DNA of 64,000 nt from contig JAWLDA010000005.1 in NCBI GenBank assembly GCA_041686855.1, positions 124,001-188,000 on the forward strand, given 5' to 3'. Shown here piece after piece: positions 17,723 to 26,702 of this stretch. Made by a program: the position numbers and the translations under genes. Numbering within the stretch: the first letter of the stretch is position 1; every line of letters begins with the position of its first letter. The notes below the pieces were generated by a model. It worked only from the letters and a program-made list of their open reading frames with translations. It searched no databases and was not told the origin of the DNA. The DNA is from JAWLDA01 sp041686855 (GTDB taxonomy: Bacteria; Bacillota; Limnochordia; DTU080; RSA5).

Positions 17723-18862
17723 TTGCGAATCACTAATGTAGAGTTGATCCCGATTGCGACACGACGGTATGAGCACCACCCCAGCGCGCACGTCATCGTA
17801 CGCGTGTGCACGGATTCGGGGGCGAGTGGGATCGGAGAGATGCCTGACCTTTCACACGCGCCTGCGATCATGCCCGATTTGCAGGATCTCGAGCTCTGTT
17901 TGAACCGGGTGCTAATGGGACGGCGCCCGGAAGACATTGCCGAGATCCAAAGGGTTCTCATGGCGACTTTCCCGGGGACGCGCTTTTACGGAAAAGCCAG
18001 CCTTGTACGGTGTGGTGTCGATATCGCCCTGTGGGATCTCCTCGGACGCGCGGCCGGGAAGCCGGTGTGTGATCTCATCGGCGGCAGGAGCCGAAATGCC
18101 ATTCCGATCTGCTATCCCATCTTTCGGATGAAGAGCATGGAGGATATCCCGGCTAACTTAGACGTTGTTGAGGAACGAATTCGACAGGGCTTCGATGCGT
18201 TTCGGCTCTATGTCGGCGCCTCCTTCGATGTGGATGAAGCGTTTCTAGGGGAGTTTGCCGACCGTTTCGATGGTCGCGGCCGCATTGTTGCGATCGACGC
18301 CAGCGGCCTGCTCACGCCGAAGAGAGCGATCGAATTGTGGCGGCGGCTAGCCCCCTTCGGCTTTGACCTCTACGAGTCTCCGGTGGATCGAGATGACTTG
18401 GAGGGAATGGCCGAGGTGCGCCGGGCCGTCGATTCACCGATCAGCGAGCATGTCCGCAGTGGCGAGTATGCACTGCGCTTGATCAAACAACGGTGTGTCG
18501 ACATTTTTAACGTCTCGATTTCGGTCGCCGGGGGCATCACCTATGCCCGCCGCCTGTTGGAGCTCGCCGACACGGCAGGACTCGAGTGTTTGATCGGCAC
18601 GACGCAGGAGACCAGCATTGCCACGGCGGCCCAGGCTCACATCGGTGCATCCTGCCCGCGGCTCGACTACCATTCGGATCCCGTGGGTCCCCTGCTGTAT
18701 ATCGACGATGTGGTGAAAGAACGCGTCCGCTTCGCCGACGGCATGCTCTGGGTTCCTGAAGGACCTGGTCTCGGCGTAGAATTAGACGAAGGAGTCCTCG
18801 ATGAGTTGAAAACCCCTCTGTCTGCGGCTCAGGACATTGAGGCTGAGTTCTTGCGAGGCTAG
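17723..18862 (+). CDS. enolase-superfamily (MR/MLE-like) enzyme, probable sugar-acid dehydratase or epimerase
   Basis: 379 aa with the N-terminal capping domain and (beta/alpha)7-beta barrel of mandelate racemase/muconate-lactonising proteins. Metal ligands are recognisable: D in VAIDAS, E in LYESPV, E in ISEHV. The second-strand base motif, normally KxK, reads R161-L162-Y163 (FRLYVG), and the later strands end in NVSISVAGG and GTTQETS, so the acid/base chemistry is not the classical Lys type. The TTG at 17723 follows AGGAGG by 10 nt. It lies between a LacI regulator and a sugar-binding protein, suggesting carbohydrate-acid catabolism; the substrate is unknown. Confidence 0.78.
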   Translation: MRITNVELIPIATRRYEHHPSAHVIVRVCTDSGASGIGEMPDLSHAPAIMPDLQDLELCLNRVLMGRRPEDIAEIQRVLMATFPGTRFYGKASLVRCGVDIALWDLLGRAAGKPVCDLIGGRSRNAIPICYPIFRMKSMEDIPANLDVVEERIRQGFDAFRLYVGASFDVDEAFLGEFADRFDGRGRIVAIDASGLLTPKRAIELWRRLAPFGFDLYESPVDRDDLEGMAEVRRAVDSPISEHVRSGEYALRLIKQRCVDIFNVSISVAGGITYARRLLELADTAGLECLIGTTQETSIATAAQAHIGASCPRLDYHSDPVGPLLYIDDVVKERVRFADGMLWVPEGPGLGVELDEGVLDELKTPLSAAQDIEAEFLRG

Positions 18863-19204
18863 GGTGAGGGGAATGGGTCGAGATCAACGAGACATTTCAC
18901 GTGCACGGGGGCGAGTTATTGTCGGCGCGCGTCACATTTCCGGATCCGTTGGAGTGATAGTCGCCAGCTCCAAAATGTGTGTCGACATGCACGTTTGTTC
19001 GTACTAAAAAATCTTAATGGTCGACATGGAAGGAGTTTTCGTGCACGTCGGTAAACGATTACTGTAATCCTGGCTTCACGACGTCACGCTCACGTCCGAT
19101 CCCAAATTTGCCGGTCGCAGCGGCTTGAAGACGGCGAGCCACTTCACTCGGACGTTTACACAATAAGATATTGTACATATCGCGGAAATGGGGGTACTTT
19201 GGAG
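18863..19204. promoter_or_regulatory. intergenic region with a 15-bp palindrome before the binding-protein gene
   Basis: 342 bp with no gene. ACAATA-AGA-TATTGT at 19160-19174 is a perfect inverted repeat about 30 bp upstream of the binding-protein start. Its core resembles the 17529-17540 element, suggesting common control. The short word GTCGACATG occurs twice (near 18980 and 19020) with no clear meaning. Confidence 0.4.
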
Positions 19205-20494
19205 ATGAGCGCATTGTTTCGTTGCCGCTGGCTGGTTGCCAGTGTCTTTCTCGTCAGTTTGAGCCTCCTCAACGTCGCCGCGGCGGCCCAGGAGAAGATC
19301 GAGTTGAGCCTCATTCACTGCTGGGGCGCAGCGCGGGATGAATGGGTTCAAGACCAGATCGCCATATTTCAAAGAGAGCATCCCAACGTCGGGGTTACTA
19401 CCACGTTGGCGGGGTGCAACGACCTGCAAGAGCGCGTCATACTCTCCATGGCCGCCGGCACGCCATTCGACGTGGCGATGCTGCGTGGGGACGGTATGCT
19501 GGAGCTGGCCCGCCAGGACTCACTCACCAACCTCTCACCGTACCTCGATCGTGAAGGCATCTCGGAGAGCATATGGTTCCCTGCTGAGATCGAAGGCGTC
19601 AAGCACGGTGGGAGCGTCTTTGGCCTGCCGCATCGCTCCGGCGCCGACATGAACAACATCCTGCTCTACAACACCCAGATCTTCTCGGAGTCTGGCCTCG
19701 ATCCGGAGAAACCGCCGACCACGTTCCAGGAACTCGACGAGATGGCGCGCTCGCTTACCCGGTTTCAGGGTGATCAGCTCATGGTGACGCCGTTCGACTT
19801 CCAAAACCAGGGTACGTACGGACCGCTCGCGTGGCTTTATGCGGGCGGCGGGTCGTTCCTGTCCCAAGACGGGAGCGAGGCGACATTCTTCTCGCCTGCC
19901 GCCCTGGAGACAATCAACTTCGAGCGGGATTTCATCGCGCAGCACCTCGGCGGTCCGCAAAACATCTTGGGCGGAGAGGCAGCCTTTGCTAACAACCAGG
20001 TTGCAATGCTCGGGCGCGGTACGTTTACCTACGCTTCCATCTTAAATCGCAACCCGGATACGCCGATCGCTATGGCCCTCCGTCCGAAGCGTCCCGACTC
20101 CCCTTGGACCGGCGTGGCCGAGCCTACGCTCGTCTTTAGCATCCCCAAAGGGGTCCAGCGGGTCGAGGCCGCATGGAACTTGATCTACTACTTGACGATC
20201 GACGAAGAAGCCGCAGGCGGGTTTCTCCTGCGTCAAGGCCGACCGAGTCCCATCCGGGAGTACAACTTCAATCCGGAGTATTTCGAAGTAAACCCGTACT
20301 TCGGGATCATCCCGACGGCGATGGAGACGGCCGCCCCGTTGCCCGTGCCGCCGGGCTTCACCGACTCGCTGACACAGTTCCGCCAGGTGTGGCACGACCT
20401 GGAGCGCGATCACTCGATCTCGCCCAACGCCGCGCTCCAAGAGGCCGCCCGTTTGATCAACGTCACTCTTCGAGAGAACGCCTCGCTCAGGTAA
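19205..20494 (+). CDS. ABC-transporter sugar-binding lipoprotein-like protein (orphan)
   Basis: 429 aa. A hydrophobic signal peptide (about residues 10-32, ending in AAAAQ) is followed by a family-1 extracellular solute-binding fold typical of carbohydrate ABC importers (DVAMLRGDGMLELA, RSGADMNNILLYN). No lipobox cysteine is visible at the cleavage site, which is odd for a Gram-positive binding protein. No permease or ATPase gene follows; 550 bp of non-coding DNA comes next. It must share a membrane complex encoded elsewhere, or the operon has been truncated. Confidence 0.82.
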   Translation: MSALFRCRWLVASVFLVSLSLLNVAAAAQEKIELSLIHCWGAARDEWVQDQIAIFQREHPNVGVTTTLAGCNDLQERVILSMAAGTPFDVAMLRGDGMLELARQDSLTNLSPYLDREGISESIWFPAEIEGVKHGGSVFGLPHRSGADMNNILLYNTQIFSESGLDPEKPPTTFQELDEMARSLTRFQGDQLMVTPFDFQNQGTYGPLAWLYAGGGSFLSQDGSEATFFSPAALETINFERDFIAQHLGGPQNILGGEAAFANNQVAMLGRGTFTYASILNRNPDTPIAMALRPKRPDSPWTGVAEPTLVFSIPKGVQRVEAAWNLIYYLTIDEEAAGGFLLRQGRPSPIREYNFNPEYFEVNPYFGIIPTAMETAAPLPVPPGFTDSLTQFRQVWHDLERDHSISPNAALQEAARLINVTLRENASLR

Positions 20495-21040
20495 GACCGG
20501 CCAGGAACAGATTCCAAGGCAGCGCTGCCTCTCCGACGGGTGTTAAAGGAGGGGGGCGCCGCCTTGTGCTTTGCTTCTCACAATCATCCCCGTCCTTACT
20601 AAAGACGCTCTCAGTCACGACCAGGACGCGGCGAAACCGTGATCGGTGGCGCTTTAGAAGGTGGCGCGTCAGCATCTAGATGCACAAGTATATCGGCGAA
20701 CGATGAATCCTCCGATTATGGAGCAGGCCGCCCATAGTAGAAACCTTGTCCGATACTCGGCTTTTCTCGTTAAACCACCACTTGGATCGACGGTTCCCCA
20801 CCCACGCCCCTCCGCTCAAAGTATCCGCTCCGACTGCATCGTCTCACTTGGCGAGTCAGGTTCCTCCGTGCCTAAAGATGATGCAAAGATATTCTGCGAT
20901 CAGGGTAGTTCCCCTTTGAGGGCAGTAAGTACACTCCGTCCGCGATTCCCGCGATCGATGGCAAGTTACGGGAGGAACTCTCCACAAGAGCGTGTAAGGT
21001 ATAGGCAATACACAACTGAATATCGGGCGGTTAAACATAA
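20495..21040. other. intergenic region without a recognisable gene
   Basis: Frames that are open here overlap the riboswitch or lack ribosome binding sites and homology. GGCAGCGCTGCC (20518-20529) is a perfect 12-bp palindrome 24 bp after the binding-protein stop, without a T tract. Nothing else is recognised. Confidence 0.5.
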
Positions 21041-21224
21041 GGTGCCCTTGTTTCACGACAAGGGATAATAGGGAAGTTCGGAGTGCAGGGCAACGCCTTG
21101 CGGAGCCGACGCGGTCCCGCCACTGTGACCGGTAAGGCCTGATGCATCACGCCACTCACGCTTACTAAAGTCGTGGGGAAGGCGCATACAGGGATTAAAG
21201 CCGGAAGCCAGGAGACCTGCCTTA
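21041..21224 (+). ncRNA. cobalamin (B12) riboswitch aptamer
   Basis: Contains the conserved cobalamin-box segments in order: GGTGCC, GGGAA, GCCACTGTGACC, the GGGAAGGCGCA region, AAGCCGGAAGCCAGGAGACC and TGCC. It precedes the B12 uptake and assembly operon starting at 21446. AdoCbl binding would favour the terminator at 21356-21386 and shut off the operon when the cofactor is plentiful. Confidence 0.93.
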
Positions 21225-21355
21225 TGTATTGCCACTTCGCCCTTCGAGGAAAAGGGGGAGCAAACTTTGGGACCGGGATCCGTGTGACCTGGTATCTACA
21301 AAGTGTGTGTTCTTGATTTCCTCTGTCTAGATTCGTTGACGGAGGTTTTCTTTTT

Positions 21356-21386
21356 GGCTCTCCCATTCCTTGGGGAGAGCCTTTTT
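21356..21386 (+). terminator. riboswitch-controlled terminator
   Basis: Perfect 9-bp stem GGCTCTCCC / GGGAGAGCC with an 8-nt loop and TTTTT. It lies about 130 nt after the aptamer and 60 nt before btuD, as expected of a transcriptional riboswitch expression platform. Confidence 0.85.
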
Positions 21387-21445
21387 GGTTTGCGGCGATG
21401 GGCATGGGTGGCACATGGGTGACACGTAGCCCGGTGAGAAGAGGG

Positions 21446-22255
21446 ATGCTCTTGGGAGCAGGAGCAGCAAGGACTCGCATAGAGATTCACGGCGTATCGT
21501 TTCGCTACGATTCAGCGCAGGTTCTTCTCGAGAATATCGCGCTCTGTGTAGAGCGAGGCGAGATGGCCGGCCTGATTGGCCCGAACGGCTCGGGAAAATC
21601 GACGTTGTTGCGGATCGTGACGCGTGTGTTGGATCCCCACTCCGGCCGGCTTCAAATTGATGGCGAGGACTTGCGCGCCTACTCGCCGAGAGCTCTCGCC
21701 CGGCGAATCGCCGTCGTTGCCCAAGAAGAAGTCCTGAATTTCGACTTCACGGTGCGGGACGTAGTCTTGATGGGGCGGTATCCACATTGGAGCCGGTTTC
21801 AGCGTGAGGGACCCATGGACTTTGCCCAGGTCGAGCGGACTCTGAGGCTGACAGGAATCGATCATTTGGCGGATCGTCTGGTCAGCGAGATCAGCGGGGG
21901 TGAAAGGCAGCGTGTCGCCATTGCGCGCGCGCTGTGCCAGCAGCCCGAAATCTTACTCCTGGACGAGCCGACGAGTCACTTGGACATCAATCATCAAGTG
22001 GAGATCTTTGATCTCTTAAAAAGGCTCAACCAGGATGAGGGCTTGACGGTCCTCGCTGTGCTTCACGACTTGAACCTGGCGGCGCTCTACTGCGAAAAGC
22101 TGATCCTGCTTTCAAAAGGGCGCATTGCGGCAATGGGCACTCCTGAGGACGTGATTGCGCCTAGGGTGATCCGGGAGGTGTACGGCGCAGAAGTGATCGT
22201 AGGACGTCACCCGAGCGCCGGTAGCCCGTGGATTCATCTGGTTTCAAAACTTTAA
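21446..22255 (+). CDS. btuD: cobalamin/Fe3+-siderophore-type ABC transporter ATPase
   Basis: 269 aa from the preferred ATG at 21446 (GGTGAG 7 nt upstream; longer frames begin next to the terminator without a ribosome binding site). Walker A GPNGSGKST, signature SGGERQR, Walker B ILLLDEPTSHLD and H-loop LHDLN are all intact. It belongs to the FecE/FepC/BtuD group that powers import of B12, heme or siderophores. Placement directly after a cobalamin riboswitch and before btuF, btuC and cob genes makes B12/corrinoid the substrate. Confidence 0.9.
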   Translation: MLLGAGAARTRIEIHGVSFRYDSAQVLLENIALCVERGEMAGLIGPNGSGKSTLLRIVTRVLDPHSGRLQIDGEDLRAYSPRALARRIAVVAQEEVLNFDFTVRDVVLMGRYPHWSRFQREGPMDFAQVERTLRLTGIDHLADRLVSEISGGERQRVAIARALCQQPEILLLDEPTSHLDINHQVEIFDLLKRLNQDEGLTVLAVLHDLNLAALYCEKLILLSKGRIAAMGTPEDVIAPRVIREVYGAEVIVGRHPSAGSPWIHLVSKL

Positions 22256-22376
22256 AAGGAGTCGCCACGTGGCCGAGCCACGCGCCTGTGCGACCAAGCC
22301 GCCGACAAAGTAACACTCAATTCGGCAAGTGAGACGCCGTAAGCGCCTCAATATTTGGAAGGAGATGAGATAAGCG

Positions 22377-23318
22377 ATGAATGCAAAGTTTCGATCCAAC
22401 TCGTGGATGATCTCGCGTGTGATGTCGTGGGCCGTCGGGCTCTCGATGCTTGCCGTGGCACTGCTCTTGAGTCCCAATGCGACGGCCGAGCAGGCAGTCT
22501 ATCCTTTTACCTTTATCGACGACGGCGGCCAAGAGGTGAGGATTGAGCGCCGTCCGGCCCGCATCGTCACACTCGGACCGTCAAACACGGAGATCTTGTT
22601 TGCCGTCGGCGCCGGCGATCAGGTCGTGGGAGTCGACGAGTATAGTAACTTCCCAGCCGAAGCCGAGCCCAAACCCAAGGTGGGCTCAATGCGCACCCCC
22701 TCGTTTGAGACGATCGCCGCGCTCGATCCGGACCTCGTCTTTGTGATCAACAGTTCCAGTGATCATCGAGAGCGGCTCGAGGGTTTGGGCTACACGGTGG
22801 CTCACATCGTCCCTTCCAATCTACAAGAGATCTATGAACGAATCGACTTGGTCGGCCGTATCGTCGGTCGGCCCCAGCGGGCCAGGGACGTTGTCGCCCA
22901 GATGCAGGCGCGTGTGGCCGGGACTGTTGCGCGCATCGGCGACGTTCCCGAGGCAAACAAGCCGCGCGTCTTTCACGAAGTGTGGGGGGATCCGCTGATG
23001 ACGGCGGGGCCCGGCAGTTTCATTAACGAGCTGATTGAAATGGCCGGAGGAATCAACATCGCTGCCGACGCGAACTCTGCTTGGCCCAGAATGAGCCTGG
23101 AGGTCGTTGTTGAGCGGAACCCGACGGTCATCTTAACAACGTTCGACAACACGGTCGAGGAACTGCGGGCCGGAGCGCGGGCGGCGTGGCAGGAGATCGA
23201 TGCGGTGCAAACGGGTCGCATCTATCAGTTGAACGAGGACGAAATCGCCCGTCCCGGCCCCCGCATTGTACTGGGGCTTGAGTCGATCGCCCGGGCGCTG
23301 TACCCTGATCGGTTTTAA
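22377..23318 (+). CDS. btuF: corrinoid-binding protein BtuF-like
   Basis: 313 aa. A signal segment at about residues 12-38 leads into a helical-backbone class III binding protein (RIVTLGPSNTEILFAVGAGDQVVGVDEYS is family-typical in content). It captures corrinoid outside the membrane for BtuCD. No lipobox cysteine is evident. ATG 22377 follows GGAAGGAGATGAG. It is 122 bp after btuD and 5 bp before btuC. Confidence 0.87.
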   Translation: MNAKFRSNSWMISRVMSWAVGLSMLAVALLLSPNATAEQAVYPFTFIDDGGQEVRIERRPARIVTLGPSNTEILFAVGAGDQVVGVDEYSNFPAEAEPKPKVGSMRTPSFETIAALDPDLVFVINSSSDHRERLEGLGYTVAHIVPSNLQEIYERIDLVGRIVGRPQRARDVVAQMQARVAGTVARIGDVPEANKPRVFHEVWGDPLMTAGPGSFINELIEMAGGINIAADANSAWPRMSLEVVVERNPTVILTTFDNTVEELRAGARAAWQEIDAVQTGRIYQLNEDEIARPGPRIVLGLESIARALYPDRF

Positions 23319-23323
23319 CGGCG

Positions 23324-24415
23324 ATGCTGGAGACGGCGAGAGCTTACCGCCGCGTCCTCAAAAGACCTGTGAAGGCGATTCAACGTCTACGTCCAAGAGG
23401 GTTGACCCTCCTTGGCGCAGCGACGGGAGCATGGTTTGCCGTCGCACTCCTGGCATTGGGGCTGGGCGCCGTGCAATTGCCTCCTGGACAGATTGCGAGA
23501 ATGCTGCTGTACAGCTTGGGGATCGCCTGGCAAGAAGCCGACTGGGTGCGCTCGCACGAAGTGATCCTCTTCCACTTGCGCTTGCCCCGAGTGATTCTGG
23601 GCGGTCTGGTGGGAGCGGCGTTGGGACTCTCCGGCGCCGTGTTGCAAGGGTTGTTTCGCAATCCCATGGCAGGCCCCTTCGTCCTGGGCGTCTCTTCTGG
23701 AGCATCGGTCGGCGCCGTCTTGAGCATGGTGCTGGGGGTGAGCGTCCACGCCTTCGGGTTGCGGGCCGTTCCGCTCATGGCCTTCGGAACGGCCTTAGGG
23801 ACGGTTCTCCTCGTGTACAACCTGGCGCGGGTGAAGGGGCGGGTTCCCACAGGCACCTTGCTCCTGGCCGGAATCGCCATCAGTTCGTTTTTGTCCGCCG
23901 TCGTCTCGTTGCTCCTCGTCTTTAGCGAGGAGAAGGTGGCCATGATCCTTTTCTGGCTCATGGGAGGGCTCGGGCGGGCCGACTGGGCGAGCATTACGGC
24001 GGCGCTACCTTACTTTGTCTTGGGCGCCGTCGTGACGCTGATCTACGCCCGGGATCTCAATGCACTTCTCCTTGGGGAGGAATCGGCGCAGCATCTGGGA
24101 GTGAGCGTCGAGCGCGTGAAGCGGACGCTCTTGTTGGCGGTCTCGTTGATGACAGCGGCGGCGGTCTCTGTCAGCGGCATCATCGGTTTTGTCGGCCTGA
24201 TCATTCCCCACGCGGTGCGGATGCTCATCGGACCCGATCATCGTCTGCTCGCGCCCATGTCGGCTCTGGTCGGCGGTATGTTTTTGACGGCAGCGGATAC
24301 ATTGGCGCGCACGGCGGTGGCGCCCAGTGAGATTCCAGTCGGCGTGATCACCGCCTTGTGTGGGGCGCCGTTCTTCCTTTGGCTGTTGCGAAAACGGCGC
24401 GTATCCATGATGTGA
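23324..24415 (+). CDS. btuC: corrinoid ABC transporter permease (FecCD/BtuC family)
   Basis: 363 aa with about nine to ten membrane helices. Family segments include LRLPRVILGGLVGAALGLSG, GLFRNPMAGPFVLGVSSGAS near the start of the core and GFVGLIIPHAVRM. It forms the homodimeric channel with BtuD. It begins 5 bp after btuF. Confidence 0.9.
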   Translation: MLETARAYRRVLKRPVKAIQRLRPRGLTLLGAATGAWFAVALLALGLGAVQLPPGQIARMLLYSLGIAWQEADWVRSHEVILFHLRLPRVILGGLVGAALGLSGAVLQGLFRNPMAGPFVLGVSSGASVGAVLSMVLGVSVHAFGLRAVPLMAFGTALGTVLLVYNLARVKGRVPTGTLLLAGIAISSFLSAVVSLLLVFSEEKVAMILFWLMGGLGRADWASITAALPYFVLGAVVTLIYARDLNALLLGEESAQHLGVSVERVKRTLLLAVSLMTAAAVSVSGIIGFVGLIIPHAVRMLIGPDHRLLAPMSALVGGMFLTAADTLARTAVAPSEIPVGVITALCGAPFFLWLLRKRRVSMM

Positions 24416-24447
24416 ACTCAGATGTGAACTTAAATGAGGTGAGACGG

Positions 24448-25029
24448 ATGAGTCAAACGCTCAATGAACCCAGAGCGTACGAGCGGACGGTTAAAGAGAG
24501 CGTGCGCAAAGGCCTCGTCATCGTCAATACGGGGAACGGCAAAGGGAAGACGACGGCGGCGCTCGGCGTCCTGACACGGGCGTGGGGGCGCGGTTTAAAG
24601 GTCGTTATGCTGCAGTACATCAAGCACAAGAACTCCCGGTTTGGCGAGACACGGGCGGCCGAAAAGATGGGTGTCGAGATGATTCCCCTGGGAAGCGGGT
24701 TTACGTGGACGTCCAAAGATATCGAAAAGGATAAGGCTCTGGCCGAAGCGTGCTGGGAGCTCAGCAAAGAGAAGCTCCTGGCAGCAGACGGCACGTACGA
24801 TGTCGTCATTTTGGATGAACTCACCTATATGTTCAAGTACGGCTGGCTCCCGCTTGACGAGGTGTTGGAGACGCTGCGGCAGCGGCCTCAAATGCGGCAC
24901 GTCATCATTACAGGGCGGTACGCGCCGGACGCCTTGATCGAGTACGCCGATCTCGTCACGGAGATGCGGTTGATTAAACACCCATACCGAGAGCAGGGCA
25001 TCAAAGCGCAGCCGGGGATCGAGTTTTGA
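24448..25029 (+). CDS. cobO: cob(I)yrinic acid a,c-diamide adenosyltransferase (CobO/BtuR type)
   Basis: 193 aa. P-loop NTGNGKGKTTAALG at about residue 27 and the DVVILDELTYM segment are characteristic of BtuR/CobO/CobA. The enzyme transfers the 5'-deoxyadenosyl group of ATP to Co(I) corrinoids, the first step after import. ATG 24448 follows GAGGTGAG. The TGA overlaps the next start (TGATG), indicating coupling with cobT-cobU. Confidence 0.93.
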   Translation: MSQTLNEPRAYERTVKESVRKGLVIVNTGNGKGKTTAALGVLTRAWGRGLKVVMLQYIKHKNSRFGETRAAEKMGVEMIPLGSGFTWTSKDIEKDKALAEACWELSKEKLLAADGTYDVVILDELTYMFKYGWLPLDEVLETLRQRPQMRHVIITGRYAPDALIEYADLVTEMRLIKHPYREQGIKAQPGIEF

Positions 25030-26702
25030 TGCGCCTTCCCCAGCTTCCACCGTTGGATAAAGCGGCAATGAGCGCCGCCCGTCAGCGTCTCGATCAGTTG
25101 ACCAAGCCCCCGGGTAGCCTCGGGCGACTCGAAGCGTTGGCAATTCAACTCGCCGGCATGCAGGCGAAGTCGCTGCCGTCGACGAGCCGCAAAGCCCTCG
25201 TCCTGATGGCTGGCGACCACGGCGTCACCGCCGAAGGCGTGAGCCCTTACCCTTCGGTCGTCACTCAGCAGATGATCCATAACTTCTTGGACGGCGGAGC
25301 GTGCGCCAACGTGTTGGCAAAGCGCTTTGGATTGGACCTTTACGTCGCGGATATCGGCGTGAACGGCGACATCTTGGTGCCAAATCAGCCGGCCGCGAAA
25401 TTCTTGAATTGCAAAGTACGGCGGGGCACAGAGAACCTGGCCCGATCACATGCCATGAGCCGTGAGGACGCGATGGCGGCGGTGGAAGCAGGTCGCAGTG
25501 TCGCTCGAACGGTCCTGGAGACCGGAGTCGACGTGATCGCTCTTGGCGAGATGGGCATCGGAAATACCACGCCAAGCACCGCAATTCTTTGTGCAATTTT
25601 GGAGGCCAATCCCCACGAGGTGACCGGTCCCGGGACGGGGCTGGATGCGGCCGGCGTAGCCCGGAAAGCGCAGGTGGTCCAGGCGGCCCTTGCCCGCTAT
25701 ACGCCCGATCCGCAGGATCCGCTCGACGTCCTCGCCAAGGTGGGAGGGCTCGAGATCGGCGGGCTCGCCGGATGCATCATTGAAGCGGCGTCGCGCCGCT
25801 GCCCGGTGGTGATCGACGGACTGATTACCGCTGCCGCCGCGTTGCTGGCGGTCGGCTTGGTACCTGGGGCGGTCGATTACCTGGTCGCCTCGCATTGCTC
25901 CAAGGATCCCGGGCATCGCCGAATCCTCGCTCACTTGGGACTGCAGCCGTTGTTGGACCTCGAAATGCGCCTGGGTGAAGGGAGCGGCGCCGCTCTGGCC
26001 ATGGGAATACTGGACGCCTCGACCGCGGTGCTGCGGGAGATGGCGACGTTCTCCGACGCCCAGGTGAGCACCGAGACTAAAAGAGCGGCTGGGGGACGTG
26101 TCATGACCAGTGGAGGAAAGGGGAGACGCTGCATGCCTGAGTCCGGACTCACGTTGGTGCTGGGCGGCGCGCGCAGCGGCAAGAGCGCATGGGCCGAGGC
26201 GTTGGCGCGGCGGGCCGAGACGGACGGATCGGTCCTTTACATCGCGACGGCGGAGGTGCGCGACGAGGAGATGAACGAGCGGGTCCGCCGCCATCAGGCG
26301 CGCCGGCCCGAAAGCTGGCAGACGAGCGAAGCGCCGCTGCACGCGGCAGCGGTGATCGAACACGCGTCACCAGGGGTGGGCGTGATTCTCGTTGACTGCT
26401 TGACGCTCTTTGTGAGCAATTGGCTGCTCAATTTGCAGTCTGAGTTGCAAGGGGACGCCTTGAACGACGCTGTCCTGGCCCGGGTCGACGAGCTCGTGGG
26501 CGCCATGGTCCGGACCCAAGCCCATGTGATCGTCGTCTCCAACGAAGTCGGAGGCGGCGTCGTACCGCCATATCCGCTGGGGCGAGCATTTCGCGACATT
26601 GCGGGACTCGCCAATCAGCGGGTAGCCTCCGAGTGTACCAAGGTGTACTGGACTGTAGCGGGCATCCCCGTAGATGTCAAGGCGCTGAGGGCCGATCGAT
26701 GA
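25029..26702 (+). CDS. cobTU: CobT-CobU fusion: DMB phosphoribosyltransferase / adenosylcobinamide kinase-guanylyltransferase
   Basis: 557 aa in one uninterrupted frame. Residues 1-~350 are CobT (LTKPPGSLGRLE, MAGDHGVTAEGVS, GEMGIGNTTPS), which makes alpha-ribazole phosphate. Residues ~372-557 are CobU, with the P-loop LVLGGARSGKSAWAE, ATAEVRDEEM and a VVSNEVGGGVVPPYPLGR segment; it phosphorylates adenosylcobinamide and adds GMP. Both domains look complete, with a short GRVMTSGGKGRRC linker. An internal ATG at 26133 has GGGGAG 7 nt upstream, so a free CobU could also be made. It overlaps cobO (TGATG) and cbiB (ATGA). Confidence 0.9.
   Translation: MRLPQLPPLDKAAMSAARQRLDQLTKPPGSLGRLEALAIQLAGMQAKSLPSTSRKALVLMAGDHGVTAEGVSPYPSVVTQQMIHNFLDGGACANVLAKRFGLDLYVADIGVNGDILVPNQPAAKFLNCKVRRGTENLARSHAMSREDAMAAVEAGRSVARTVLETGVDVIALGEMGIGNTTPSTAILCAILEANPHEVTGPGTGLDAAGVARKAQVVQAALARYTPDPQDPLDVLAKVGGLEIGGLAGCIIEAASRRCPVVIDGLITAAAALLAVGLVPGAVDYLVASHCSKDPGHRRILAHLGLQPLLDLEMRLGEGSGAALAMGILDASTAVLREMATFSDAQVSTETKRAAGGRVMTSGGKGRRCMPESGLTLVLGGARSGKSAWAEALARRAETDGSVLYIATAEVRDEEMNERVRRHQARRPESWQTSEAPLHAAAVIEHASPGVGVILVDCLTLFVSNWLLNLQSELQGDALNDAVLARVDELVGAMVRTQAHVIVVSNEVGGGVVPPYPLGRAFRDIAGLANQRVASECTKVYWTVAGIPVDVKALRADR

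Noticed and set aside
20661..21068. 135-aa plus-strand open frame before the B12 operon
   Set aside because: It ends inside the cobalamin riboswitch aptamer, lacks a ribosome binding site and has no recognisable domain.
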